Assembly: GCF_009193295.2 (NCBI RefSeq)
Contig: NZ_CP059973.1
Span: 682,001-746,000, forward strand
Length of the DNA stretch: 64,000 nt
From: Bacteroides luhongzhouii
GTDB lineage: Bacteria > Bacteroidota > Bacteroidia > Bacteroidales > Bacteroidaceae
Direction: 5' to 3'
The notes beneath the pieces were generated by a model, which was given only the letters and a program-made list of their open reading frames with translations, was not told where the DNA came from and searched no databases. Of the stretch, positions 55,682 to 64,000 are shown one piece after another. The position numbers and the translations under genes were made by a program. Position 1 is the stretch's first letter. Each line of letters opens with the position of its first letter.

Positions 55682-57289
55682 TTAGAGTTTCGGACCAGCT
55701 GCAACCAAAGCTTTACCAGCTTCGTTACCAGTAAATTTAGCGAAGTTCTTGATGAAACGTCCAGCCAAATCTTTTGCTTTTTCTTCCCATTTGCAAGCAC
55801 ATTCGTAAGTGTCGCGTGGGTCAAGGATCTTCGGATCAACACCCGGAAGTTCTGTAGGAACAACAAAGTCGAAGAAAGGAATAACCTTAGTAGGAGCTTT
55901 GTCAATAGAACCATCAAGAATAGCGTCGATGATACCACGAGTATCTTTGATAGAGATACGTTTGCCGGAACCATTCCAACCAGTGTTAACCAAGTATGCT
56001 TTAGCACCAGTCATTTCCATCTTCTTAACCAGTTCTTCTGCATATTTAGTTGGGTGCAATGACAAGAAAGCAGCACCGAAGCAAGCAGAGAATGTCGGAG
56101 TCGGTTCAGTGATACCACGTTCTGTACCAGCCAATTTAGCAGTAAATCCAGACAAGAAATAGTACTGAGCTTGTTCAGGGTTCAGGATAGATACTGGAGG
56201 CAATACACCGAATGCATCAGCAGACAAGAAGATAACTTGTTTAGCGTGAGGACCTTTAGACACCGGTTTAACGATATTTTCGATGTGGTAGATAGGATAA
56301 GAAACGCGAGTGTTTTCAGTCACGCTCTTATCTGTAAAATCGATCTTGCCGTTAGCGTCAACTGTTACGTTTTCAAGCAAAGCGTCACGTGTGATAGCAT
56401 TGTAGATATCCGGTTCGCTTTCTTTATCCAGGTTGATAACCTTAGCGTAGCAACCACCTTCGTAGTTGAATACACCTTCGTTATCCCATCCGTGTTCGTC
56501 GTCACCAATCAACTTACGTTTCGGGTCAGTAGACAAAGTAGTCTTACCTGTACCGGACAGACCGAAGAAGATAGCAGAGCTAGTTCCTTCCATATCCGTG
56601 TTAGCAGAGCAGTGCATAGAAGCGATACCACGAAGCGGGTTCATGTAGTTCATGATAGAGAACATACCTTTCTTCATTTCACCACCGTACCAAGTATTCA
56701 GGATTACTTGTTCTTTAGTCTTCAGGTTGAATACTGTAGCAGTTTCAGAGTTCAAGCCCAGTTCTTTGTAGTTGTCAACTTTTGCTTTAGAAGCGTTGAA
56801 ACATACGAAATCAGGTTCTCCGTAGTTAGCAAGTTCTTCAGCAGTCGGGCGGATGAACATGTTAGTTACGAAGTGAGCCTGCCAAGCTACTTCCATGATG
56901 AAACGTACTTTCATACGAGTAGCTTCGTTAGCACCACAGAAAGTATCAACAACGAACAAACGTTTGCCGGAAAGTTGTTTTACAGCTTTAGCTTTCAAAT
57001 CAGCCCAAGCTTCTTCAGTACATGGTTTGTTGTCGTTTTTGTAATCTTCAGAAGTCCACCATACAGAATCAGCAGAAGCTTCATTCTTAACGAAGAATTT
57101 ATCTTTAGGAGAACGACCGGTATAGATACCTGTCATCACGTTCACAGCGCCTAATTCAGTTACTTGACCTTTTTCAAAGCCTTCCAGACTCGGTTTTGTT
57201 TCTTCAGCGAACAAAACATCATAAGACGGATTGTGCAAAATCTCGGTCACACCTGTGATGCCGTACTTGCTTAAATCTAAATTTGCCAT
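55682..57289 (-). CDS. pckA: Phosphoenolpyruvate carboxykinase (ATP)
   Basis: The protein has 535 residues. It has the kinase P-loop [20 protein letters not shown] near residue 245 and the metal-binding GDDEHGW just after. In Bacteroides this enzyme probably runs toward oxaloacetate, fixing CO2 and making ATP on the way to succinate and propionate. A -7 element TACTTTTG lies at 57383-57390 on the minus strand, about 95 bp upstream. The gene is divergent from upp. Confidence 0.97.
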   Translation of the reverse strand: MANLDLSKYGITGVTEILHNPSYDVLFAEETKPSLEGFEKGQVTELGAVNVMTGIYTGRSPKDKFFVKNEASADSVWWTSEDYKNDNKPCTEEAWADLKAKAVKQLSGKRLFVVDTFCGANEATRMKVRFIMEVAWQAHFVTNMFIRPTAEELANYGEPDFVCFNASKAKVDNYKELGLNSETATVFNLKTKEQVILNTWYGGEMKKGMFSIMNYMNPLRGIASMHCSANTDMEGTSSAIFFGLSGTGKTTLSTDPKRKLIGDDEHGWDNEGVFNYEGGCYAKVINLDKESEPDIYNAITRDALLENVTVDANGKIDFTDKSVTENTRVSYPIYHIENIVKPVSKGPHAKQVIFLSADAFGVLPPVSILNPEQAQYYFLSGFTAKLAGTERGITEPTPTFSACFGAAFLSLHPTKYAEELVKKMEMTGAKAYLVNTGWNGSGKRISIKDTRGIIDAILDGSIDKAPTKVIPFFDFVVPTELPGVDPKILDPRDTYECACKWEEKAKDLAGRFIKNFAKFTGNEAGKALVAAGPKL

Positions 57290-57382
57290 TTTCTTTGAAT
57301 TAATTAAAATTGGTATTTTGTTTTCTATCTCTTTTCACCTTAACATAGGGGAGCTTAGAATACCCCCTTGTAAATCCGGCTA

Positions 57383-57390
57383 CAAAAGTA
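57383..57390 (-). promoter_or_regulatory. -7 element of pckA
   Basis: TACTTTTG on the minus strand matches TAnnTTTG. It predicts a leader of about 90 nt. Confidence 0.5.
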
Positions 57391-57482
57391 ATACTTTCTT
57401 TGGAAAGGAAGAAGGTATTAGAGAAATTTTTCCCTAATTGAAACTCTTTTATAAATTCCTAACAATATCTGCAAACTGAATA

Positions 57483-57512
57483 TTGCAATTTGAAAGATTA
57501 TCGTTTACTTTG
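57483..57512 (+). promoter_or_regulatory. Promoter of upp
   Basis: TTG (57483-57485) lies 19 bp from TTACTTTG (57505-57512), one mismatch to TAnnTTTG, 58 bp before the ATG. Confidence 0.55.
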
Positions 57513-57570
57513 CAAGCCAGTATGCTGACAATACTGTGAAAATGAGATTAAAATCTGATTAAAAAATAAT

Positions 57571-58224
57571 ATGAAAGTAATTGATTTTGGCCAAACTAAT
57601 TCGATTCTAAACCAGTACATATCCGAAATTAGAAATGTAGAAGTTCAGAACGACCGCCTGCGTTTCCGCCGTAACATCGAACGGATCGGAGAAATCATGG
57701 CTTATGAAATGAGTAAAGAGTTTAAATACTCGGTAAAGAACATCCAGACACCACTGGGAATCGCTCCGGTCAGTACGCCGGACAATAATCTAGTAATCAG
57801 CACTATTCTGCGTGCAGGTTTGCCTTTCCATCAAGGTTTCCTTAGTTATTTCGACGGGGCGGAGAATGCGTTTGTTTCCGCTTATCGCAAATATAAAGAT
57901 ACGCTAAAATTCGATATACACATAGAATATATCGCTTCTCCCCGCATTGATGACAAAACGCTGATTATCACCGACCCTATGCTGGCAACTGGGGGTAGTA
58001 TGGAACTTAGTTACCAGGCAATGCTGACGAAAGGACACCCTGCCGAAATTCATGTTGCTTCGATTATCGCCAGCCAAAAGGCTATCGATCATATAAAGAA
58101 TGTATTTCCTGAAGACAAGACAACAATCTGGTGCGCAGCCATCGACCCCGAACTCAACGAACATTCTTACATTGTTCCGGGACTGGGCGATGCAGGCGAT
58201 CTTGCCTACGGTGAAAAAGAATAA
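57571..58224 (+). CDS. upp: Uracil phosphoribosyltransferase
   Basis: The protein has 217 residues. The PRPP-binding segment ITDPMLATGGSMELSYQAML lies near residue 130 and the C-terminal uracil-binding YIVPGLGDAGDLAYG near residue 200. It salvages uracil to UMP. It stands alone and converges on the AraC-family gene, with 4 bp between the stops. Confidence 0.95.
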   Translation: MKVIDFGQTNSILNQYISEIRNVEVQNDRLRFRRNIERIGEIMAYEMSKEFKYSVKNIQTPLGIAPVSTPDNNLVISTILRAGLPFHQGFLSYFDGAENAFVSAYRKYKDTLKFDIHIEYIASPRIDDKTLIITDPMLATGGSMELSYQAMLTKGHPAEIHVASIIASQKAIDHIKNVFPEDKTTIWCAAIDPELNEHSYIVPGLGDAGDLAYGEKE

Positions 58225-58228
58225 ACGT

Positions 58229-59107
58229 TTAAAGATTCTTCCGATATTGCTGCGGTGAAACCCCAACCTGCTTCTTAAAGAACGTACCGAAATAAGAGGC
58301 ATTGGGGAAGCCGAAGGCATTTGAAATCTCCTGAATATCCTTCTGCGTATTTTTAAGTAACGAAATACTCTTACGAATGATAGCTTTGAATACAAGTTCC
58401 TGCACGGTATATCCGCAGATACTTTTAGAAACGGCAGAAAGATATTTAGGAGACAAACACAATTTATCCGCATAAAACTCAACGCTGCGTTCCTGCATAT
58501 AATATTTTTCGATCAACTGGATCAGATGAATAAAGACTTCGTTTTTGCGTCCTCCCACTTCCCTCCCGCCATTAACGAGTTTGCGATTATAAATGGAACA
58601 AATCCTGTACGTCAATGCAAGTAGAAGTAATTTCTGTTCATAAAGTTTAAATGAATTTTCTTCCGACTGTAACACATTGTCCAATAAAGACATATACTTT
58701 ACTATCTCTTCTTCCTCACCAGTAGACCATACACAAGAAGGTTCTTCGGGAGTAAGGCGAGAATACATATACATGGAAACAACCAGATTCCCCATAATAT
58801 CCCGGATAGGTTCTATCTGATAGATCAAAATCTGCACCTTCATGTCTTCCGACTCTTGCAAAACCTGAAACTCGCCATCTTCGGGAATAAACAAACTTTC
58901 GCCCGCTTCAGCGGAATGCTTTTTCTGATTAAGCGAAAACTGGAAATTACCTTGGTGGCAAATAATCAGCCCCAGTCCTTTCATTTGAAAAGGTTTCTTC
59001 AGTGAGGGTGGAAAATTTACAAATATCCCTTCGGAACTACATATATTTTTCCCACTTAACAAATTGCGATCAAACTGCAATAAACGATTTTGTCCGCCAT
59101 CCATCAT
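58229..59107 (-). CDS. AraC-family transcriptional regulator
   Basis: The protein has 292 residues. An N-terminal cupin-like sensing region (FSLNQKKHSAEAGESLFIPE near residue 55) is followed by a C-terminal AraC double helix-turn-helix (about 195-292: ADKLCLSPKYLSAVSKSICG, AFGFPNASYFGTFFKKQVG). It is the last gene of the TolC-HlyD-MFS run, 35 bp from the MFS gene, and probably controls it. The inducer is unknown. Confidence 0.9.
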   Translation of the reverse strand: MMDGGQNRLLQFDRNLLSGKNICSSEGIFVNFPPSLKKPFQMKGLGLIICHQGNFQFSLNQKKHSAEAGESLFIPEDGEFQVLQESEDMKVQILIYQIEPIRDIMGNLVVSMYMYSRLTPEEPSCVWSTGEEEEIVKYMSLLDNVLQSEENSFKLYEQKLLLLALTYRICSIYNRKLVNGGREVGGRKNEVFIHLIQLIEKYYMQERSVEFYADKLCLSPKYLSAVSKSICGYTVQELVFKAIIRKSISLLKNTQKDIQEISNAFGFPNASYFGTFFKKQVGVSPQQYRKNL

Positions 59108-59142
59108 ACTAATATATTAACAGATCATTATCAAAAACGACA

Positions 59143-60780
59143 CTAAGTTAGCAATTTTCGTTTAGGATAAGGAACAACAAGCACAAATATCATACAAATT
59201 AATCCACCATAAATTGTCCATCCCGCCATCTCTTTGAGTGCAGAGAGCGTGGCCTGCACCTGAATACGCCCTTTAGTAGATATAGCAGCCATGTTACGGG
59301 CTTCCGTCTCACTCTTTCCCTGATATTTCATACCCTGTACCGTACCGAGGAAGGAAGTGGAAGCATCCGGATTAAGCAGGTCCACATTTTGCGCATAACG
59401 GGTGATATAGTGTTGCTGCCGTTCCTGCAAAACATTTGTATAAATTGCTCCGCCAATACTCGGTCCCACAACCATACGTACGGTAAGCATAATACAGATC
59501 CAAGTGGAAAGATATTTAAAAGGCATACGTTGATTGGCATAAGCTGCCGTCAACGCATACAGAATCATCATGCCTGTGGCACGGATGATAACTGCATATT
59601 TCAGACGCTCGTAAACTCCTGCTGTCTGCACCTCGAAATACATGAAAACAGCTGATAAAGACAGGAAGAAGAATCCCATCGCAAACAGATACTTAAAATG
59701 TAATCCTTTACCTCCCAACACCATAGCAATCACGGCACCAACAGCGTAACCTACCATACACCAATTACCTAATGAAGCATTCTGCAGATTATCGAGATGC
59801 ATCCCCACTCCTGCAAACACATTGACAAACATAGCACTGGAGTTTATCACCATCAATAATAAGTAAAGTAATGCTCCCATACGTATAGTACGCAGTTTGA
59901 ACGCATCCAGCAAAACATAAGGCGACCGGCGCGTTACGTCCATATAAAGAAAAGCTCCCGCAAAAAGAATACTTACAGCTGTCGCCCAACGGATAGATTC
60001 GTCATCATACCAGTCGAGTACTTTTCCATAAACCAGCACATACGTGAGACAAGTCAGCGAGATGCAAAATGCAGTGACATTGCCGAACTTACGGAAATTA
60101 ATAGGAAACCTTCCGGGAAACTTATAATTCGGCATGGTAATAAACAGGAGCAAAATAGAGATCAAAAGAATCCCCATCATAAAGTAATACACATATTTCC
60201 ACTCATATTCAAAGGACAGCCAAGCCGTCAATGCTGTGCCTGACTGTCCCAGAATCATAAAAAACAGATAAACAGCCGGCTGACTCACACATCTTTCAAT
60301 GTCCAATTTATTCCAACCGGCAGTATCTTTCGGCTCCAAGCCCGGAGTTATATTGCGGGTAGCTTCCATTCCACCCGCATACCAAATGAGTGTGAACAGA
60401 TTGACCATCATCAGTACCATACGCAAGAAACCCGTCAGAAGACTACAAAGCGCCAACAGAAAAACGCTGTCTGTCTTTGCACAGATATAACTGAATATAT
60501 ACATGAACGCAAACCCGACAATACACATCATCTTCTCCCGCCGTACACACACCAACTGATATAGGAAAGGCGCAAAGGCTGCCATACCAATAGAAGTTAC
60601 AAAATTGGCAAACTGGATATGCTCGGATATAATGCCAAGCCCGCTCATCATTTCGGTGCTATTCACCGAATAAACCCCGCCTACCGTAAGAATCGGCAGA
60701 AAGAAGAATAACAGAATGATAATACCCAACGGCTTGGGCATCCAGCTATAGAAAGGATAATTTTTAGGATAAGAGGGCAT
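59143..60780 (-). CDS. MFS efflux transporter (DHA2/EmrB-like, 14 helices)
   Basis: The protein has 545 residues with about 14 membrane segments (LGIIILLFFFLPILTVGGVY near the start; WTIYGGLICMIFVLVVPYP at the end). The size and context fit the EmrB branch, which works with a membrane-fusion protein and a TolC channel. Classic EmrB motif C is weak. The gene is 67 bp after the HlyD-family gene. The substrate is unknown; bile salts or drugs are guesses. Confidence 0.85.
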   Translation of the reverse strand: MPSYPKNYPFYSWMPKPLGIIILLFFFLPILTVGGVYSVNSTEMMSGLGIISEHIQFANFVTSIGMAAFAPFLYQLVCVRREKMMCIVGFAFMYIFSYICAKTDSVFLLALCSLLTGFLRMVLMMVNLFTLIWYAGGMEATRNITPGLEPKDTAGWNKLDIERCVSQPAVYLFFMILGQSGTALTAWLSFEYEWKYVYYFMMGILLISILLLFITMPNYKFPGRFPINFRKFGNVTAFCISLTCLTYVLVYGKVLDWYDDESIRWATAVSILFAGAFLYMDVTRRSPYVLLDAFKLRTIRMGALLYLLLMVINSSAMFVNVFAGVGMHLDNLQNASLGNWCMVGYAVGAVIAMVLGGKGLHFKYLFAMGFFFLSLSAVFMYFEVQTAGVYERLKYAVIIRATGMMILYALTAAYANQRMPFKYLSTWICIMLTVRMVVGPSIGGAIYTNVLQERQQHYITRYAQNVDLLNPDASTSFLGTVQGMKYQGKSETEARNMAAISTKGRIQVQATLSALKEMAGWTIYGGLICMIFVLVVPYPKRKLLT

Positions 60781-60847
60781 CGGATTAATTAAAAATTACA
60801 AATTAAAAATTATAAGGCAGTGTATATAGACAGAAAGGTCGGAGGGA

Positions 60848-61939
60848 TTAGAGTTTGGCTTTCACTACTACCATCATGCCTGCGGCTAATCGTTCGTTAT
60901 CTTCTTTCGACAAATCGGTGAAATCGATTCGTACGGGAATACGTTGCTGAATCTTCACAAAGTTACCTGCCGAATTATCCGTCGGCACTAATGAATATTT
61001 AGACCCGGTAGCTCCTGATATAGAGGTGACTTTGCCTTTAAACTCTTTATCGCTAATGGCATCTACTGTGACAAATACTTCCTGTCCGATATGCAGATTC
61101 TCGATTTGTGTCTCCTTATAATTGGCAACGATCCATTTCTGGGTATCAGGAAGAATATAGGTGACGGTCTGCCCTGCCGAAATAAACTGTCCTTCCTCTA
61201 ATGAGCGGCGGCCGAGCTTTCCGTTACAAGGAGCTATTACAACCGTATAGGAAAGATTCAACCGGGCCATTTCAAGCGCAGCTGTTGCTCTTTGAATGGC
61301 CGCTTCGGTATTCATGCGACGGTAGGACACTTCATCTACACCGGAAAGAGCTGCTTTTTTCTGCCTTTTCGTAGCTTCCAGTTTCTTATGCGTAGCTTCA
61401 TAATCAGTGACGATCTGTTCAAGTTGGATAGGAGTAGCCGCATTTCGTTTCACGAGGTTCTCATACCGTTTCCGGTCTTTTTCCAGTTTCGCCAACCGTA
61501 CTTCAATTTCGGCAATAGACGCATCATAAACAGATGCTGTTGTCTGCGTGGTATTGAGTGTTGCATTGATGACTGTCGCACCGGCTTGCGCATCTTTCAA
61601 GGCAGCTTCAGCTTCCATTACGCGGATTTTATATTCACGATCATCCAGTATCAGCAAAGTATCTCCTTTATGTACCTCCTGATGTTCTGTAAAGTAGATT
61701 TTGTCAATGTAACCCGAGGCACGTAGATTGATAGGAGACACATATTGTTCTATTTGTGCATCGTTACTAGTCTCCGTCTGGCTATAATTCAAAAAAAGGC
61801 AGATCACTTCAATCACTCCCCAAACAATAATAGCCACTCCGAGAAGGCTGATAGCAATCTGCCAGCGACGAAGTTTCTTCATTTTTTTTGCTTTCTCCTG
61901 ATGAGTAGCGGAAGGAATGTTATTTTCCATTGTTTCCAT
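60848..61939 (-). CDS. HlyD/EmrA-family membrane-fusion protein
   Basis: The protein has 363 residues. One N-terminal membrane helix (about 28-50) is followed by a lipoyl half-domain (SPINLRASGYIDKIYFTEHQ), a coiled-coil hairpin (about 110-215) and a beta-barrel (ANYKETQIENLHIGQEVFVT). It bridges the MFS pump and the TolC channel across the periplasm. It starts 24 bp after the TolC gene. Confidence 0.93.
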   Translation of the reverse strand: METMENNIPSATHQEKAKKMKKLRRWQIAISLLGVAIIVWGVIEVICLFLNYSQTETSNDAQIEQYVSPINLRASGYIDKIYFTEHQEVHKGDTLLILDDREYKIRVMEAEAALKDAQAGATVINATLNTTQTTASVYDASIAEIEVRLAKLEKDRKRYENLVKRNAATPIQLEQIVTDYEATHKKLEATKRQKKAALSGVDEVSYRRMNTEAAIQRATAALEMARLNLSYTVVIAPCNGKLGRRSLEEGQFISAGQTVTYILPDTQKWIVANYKETQIENLHIGQEVFVTVDAISDKEFKGKVTSISGATGSKYSLVPTDNSAGNFVKIQQRIPVRIDFTDLSKEDNERLAAGMMVVVKAKL

Positions 61940-61962
61940 ATTTATGATTGTTATTTTGCGTA

Positions 61963-63294
61963 TTATTTGACTAATGATTCTATTTGTCCGGTCAGTTTAA
62001 GCAGCATCAGGTTAGTCACCCGATAGTTATAATGTGCGCTGATATAATTGTTTTGAGCTTCACTCATCTGCATTTCATCTTGCAGCACTTCCGTCATGGA
62101 AGCGATGCCTTCCCGGTAACGGTCGGAAGTGACTGCGTACACATCTTCGGCAAGCAAGTAGTTATCCTTCTGTTTCTTAAAGTTACGCTGATTGTTCATC
62201 AGGTCGTTCACAGCATTCAGATATTGAGTTTGCAAATTCTTCCGGGCATCTTCCCATGCCAGTCTTCTGTTCTCTATATCAATCATCGCCTTTTTTATTT
62301 TATAGGTTTTATCCAGTCCGTCAAAAATCGGAATACGCAAGGTTAGCCCCACCCCATAGGAACGAAACCATTGATTGGACGGACCGGAGTGGAACCAATG
62401 ATAACCCTTATCCGTATATGCAGCATATCGCCAACTGCCTGTCAGACTAAGAGAAGGGATATATCCATTAGTAATGATCTTCTTTTGTCGTTCCGCCAGT
62501 TGCACTTGCGATTGTGAGAGTTGAAGTTCATAGATGTTTTCCGACAAGCCGGTCAGGGCTACCGTAGTAATGCTATCGGCATTTACCGGTGTCAGTGCGA
62601 TTTCCTTTTCAGCCGGATAATCCATAATGTATTTCAGCATATTCAATTGCTGTTTCATCATGGCTTGTGCATTATCATATTGCACCTTCAGATTTTCCAA
62701 ATTGATATTGACTCTTTTCAGATCGACTTCCATAGACATTCCGTTATCAAAGAAAGCCTGTGTAATATCTCTCAATTCTTCCAAACGAGTGATATTTGCT
62801 TTTATCAGCATGATTTGTTCAGCTGTGACCTGTCCGAGATAATACATCTTACTGATTTGAAGAATAACATCTTCCCTGGCTTTTCCATAAGACAGACGAC
62901 TGATTTCTTCCATCACTTTAGCTATGGACATAGAAGTATAAAGAGTCTGATTGAAAAGCGGCATCTGCATTTCCAGCCCTGCATTAGCAGAATGTTGCAA
63001 TGTTTTCGTTATATTATAGGGAACTCCGTAAGATGAACCGTCTGTGACTGACACCGGAGGATCAAAATTGTTATTATAACCGGCCATCGCATTAATTTGC
63101 GGCAACAGCTTCGAACGGTTTTCAGATACGCCATATTTACTTTTCTGTATTTCTTTACGTTTCCCTTCTAACGACAAGTTATTGTCAATACCAATACGGA
63201 GACAATCCTCTAATGTCAGAATCTCTACCTCCTGTGTGTTCCCGTTTAACACGAACAAGAAAAAAAAGGAAAAAATGAATAGTAGTCTTTTCAT
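61963..63294 (-). CDS. TolC-family outer-membrane efflux channel
   Basis: The protein has 443 residues with a signal peptide (KRLLFIFSFFFLFVLNGNTQ). Two OEP repeats of long helices and strands follow (LEDCLRIGIDNNLSLEGKRK; GVGLTLRIPIFDGLDKTYKI). It is first in the efflux operon TolC-HlyD-MFS-AraC. A -7 element TAAATTTG lies on the minus strand at 63319-63326, 25 bp upstream. Confidence 0.93.
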   Translation of the reverse strand: MKRLLFIFSFFFLFVLNGNTQEVEILTLEDCLRIGIDNNLSLEGKRKEIQKSKYGVSENRSKLLPQINAMAGYNNNFDPPVSVTDGSSYGVPYNITKTLQHSANAGLEMQMPLFNQTLYTSMSIAKVMEEISRLSYGKAREDVILQISKMYYLGQVTAEQIMLIKANITRLEELRDITQAFFDNGMSMEVDLKRVNINLENLKVQYDNAQAMMKQQLNMLKYIMDYPAEKEIALTPVNADSITTVALTGLSENIYELQLSQSQVQLAERQKKIITNGYIPSLSLTGSWRYAAYTDKGYHWFHSGPSNQWFRSYGVGLTLRIPIFDGLDKTYKIKKAMIDIENRRLAWEDARKNLQTQYLNAVNDLMNNQRNFKKQKDNYLLAEDVYAVTSDRYREGIASMTEVLQDEMQMSEAQNNYISAHYNYRVTNLMLLKLTGQIESLVK

Positions 63295-63530
63295 AACATA
63301 ATGCTCTATTATTGGCTACAAATTTAGTAGCTTACAGCATAATAAGACTATCCACAAACTATTTGTTTATATTCATATTTTCCTTTTTCAACGAAGAAAC
63401 AATAAACAACCACTCCCATAGATAAAAACGTAAATCCTCTTTTAATCTATCATCTGCATCTATCACCTATCACCACCTAAAACCTGTGATATGCTCATCG
63501 CAGAAAGAAGCGCCAACAAGAGGCTATTTC

Positions 63531-63702
63531 AGTTTCATACTTGGAAACTTTAGTTTCTATGGCTTGGCACTTTAGTTTCCTCAGTGCGAAACTATAGTTT
63601 CTCTAGTGATGAAACTAAAGTTTCACAACTAGGAAACTAAGGTTTCTCACTGGGGAAACACTTGTTTCAAGCCTTGAAACGATTAGTTTCCCTATACGAA
63701 AC
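63531..63702. repeat. GTTTC/GAAAC palindrome array, 22-bp period (second copy)
   Basis: GTTTC starts at 63532, 63553, 63575, 63597, 63620, 63642, 63664 and 63686: steps of 21-23, mostly 22 bp. GAAAC lies between them at 63544, 63588, 63611, 63633, 63655, 63676 and 63698; one expected copy near 63566 is replaced by unrelated sequence. Palindrome centres alternate about every 11 bp. The array lies in the 585-bp divergent gap between the efflux operon and the gene at 63880; the remainder of that gap shows no gene. Confidence 0.9.
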
Positions 63703-63879
63703 GACTTGTCTCCCTACATACAACTTCTATTCATCCCAAGGCATAATAATATAAAGCCATAGGACGAAGAAAAGTCAGGCTGTTGATAGACAAATCTCCG
63801 TCCTTAGTCGATTTTATTTTTATCTATTCCAATATCTGCCTAGTTTTGAAGTATTAAAACCAATAAAAGCATAAGAAAG

Positions 63880-64000
63880 ATGAGAAAAGACATGAAACTG
63901 ATAGGATTGATAGCCTGCTTACTGTGTTGCGCAGGTTTTGCCAATGCACAAGAAGCCAATAAAACGCAAGAAAGGCGGCAACAAGAAAAGCGTCTTCCAC
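63880..64000 (+). CDS. Secreted protein, N-terminal part (partial)
   Basis: A signal peptide (MKLIGLIACLLCCAGFANAQ) follows an ATG at 63880; a second ATG at 63892 is equally possible. The sequence after cleavage is charged (EANKTQERRQQEKR) and runs off the window. It may be a small helical periplasmic protein; too little is present to say. Confidence 0.65.
   Translation, partial: MRKDMKLIGLIACLLCCAGFANAQEANKTQERRQQEKRLP

Noticed and set aside
56171..57154. 327-codon open frame antisense to pckA
   Set aside because: It is caused by codon bias of a highly expressed gene; no domain is recognisable.

Overview
The window looks like chromosome from a Bacteroides species close to the B. thetaiotaomicron/ovatus group. 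The evidence is moderate GC, promoters of the Bacteroidetes type (-33 TTTG / -7 TAnnTTTG), the housekeeping gene set, and many TlpA-like, TolC/HlyD and DUF families typical of the phylum. Most of it is core genome. One 13.5-kb integrated mobilizable element sits in the middle, and several decayed loci are present.

Layout. 1-5.6 kb (minus): one translation and transcription cluster, read as rpsU, a Xer recombinase, hpf, then tRNA-Thr(TGT), Tyr, Gly, Thr(GGT), tuf, tRNA-Trp, secE, nusG, rplK, rplA and rplJ (cut by the window start). 5.6-8.1 kb (plus): aminopeptidase P and a gamma-carbonic-anhydrase-like protein, separated by four 16-bp palindromes at an exact 23-bp period. 8.4-11.2 kb (plus): two overlapping TlpA-like secreted proteins, the second broken by an in-frame TGA. 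11.5-22.8 kb: waaA, gltX, pgpH, a low-molecular-weight phosphatase, a GH123/DUF4091 protein, priA, an outer-membrane protein and a small unknown gene. 22.8-23.7 kb: a gene-free stretch with a perfect 15-bp hairpin and a 22-bp-period GTTTC/GAAAC array. 23.7-30.6 kb: rclA, aspA, dcuB, asparaginase and a porin. Asparagine can be hydrolysed to aspartate in the periplasm, aspartate imported, and ammonia removed to give fumarate for anaerobic respiration.

30.65-44.18 kb: an integrative mobilizable element. It is bounded by a 14-bp direct repeat (TCCTCATTAAAGAA) and by ACAAACAAA repeats that look like integrase arm sites. It entered the 3' end of a DUF2795 gene and supplies a replacement for that gene's last codons. 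Backbone: tyrosine integrase, membrane protein, helix-turn-helix protein, DUF3987 ATPase, toprim/zinc-finger protein, MobV relaxase. Cargo: a DpnII-type GATC restriction-modification operon with two methylases, an XRE regulator with an unknown 178-aa partner, and a PHP-domain/SMC-like ATPase with a 76-aa partner. The cargo reads as a compact phage-defence island.

44.2-49.2 kb: DUF2795 gene, cobalamin adenosyltransferase, a methyltransferase-like protein, tonB, then decayed genes (a mosaic of membrane-protein, AAA and DUF4062 fragments; a secreted protein with an in-frame TAA) and tRNA-Leu. 49.3-58.2 kb: manC, an acyl-CoA ligase with an XRE-cupin regulator, rpsO, typA, a chromate-transporter remnant, pckA and upp. 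58.2-63.3 kb (minus): a TolC-HlyD-MFS efflux operon with an AraC regulator. It is followed by a second 22-bp-period GTTTC/GAAAC array and the start of a secreted protein.

The observation I find hardest to explain with known features is the set of three intergenic palindrome arrays. They share a 22-23 bp period but use two unrelated core sequences.
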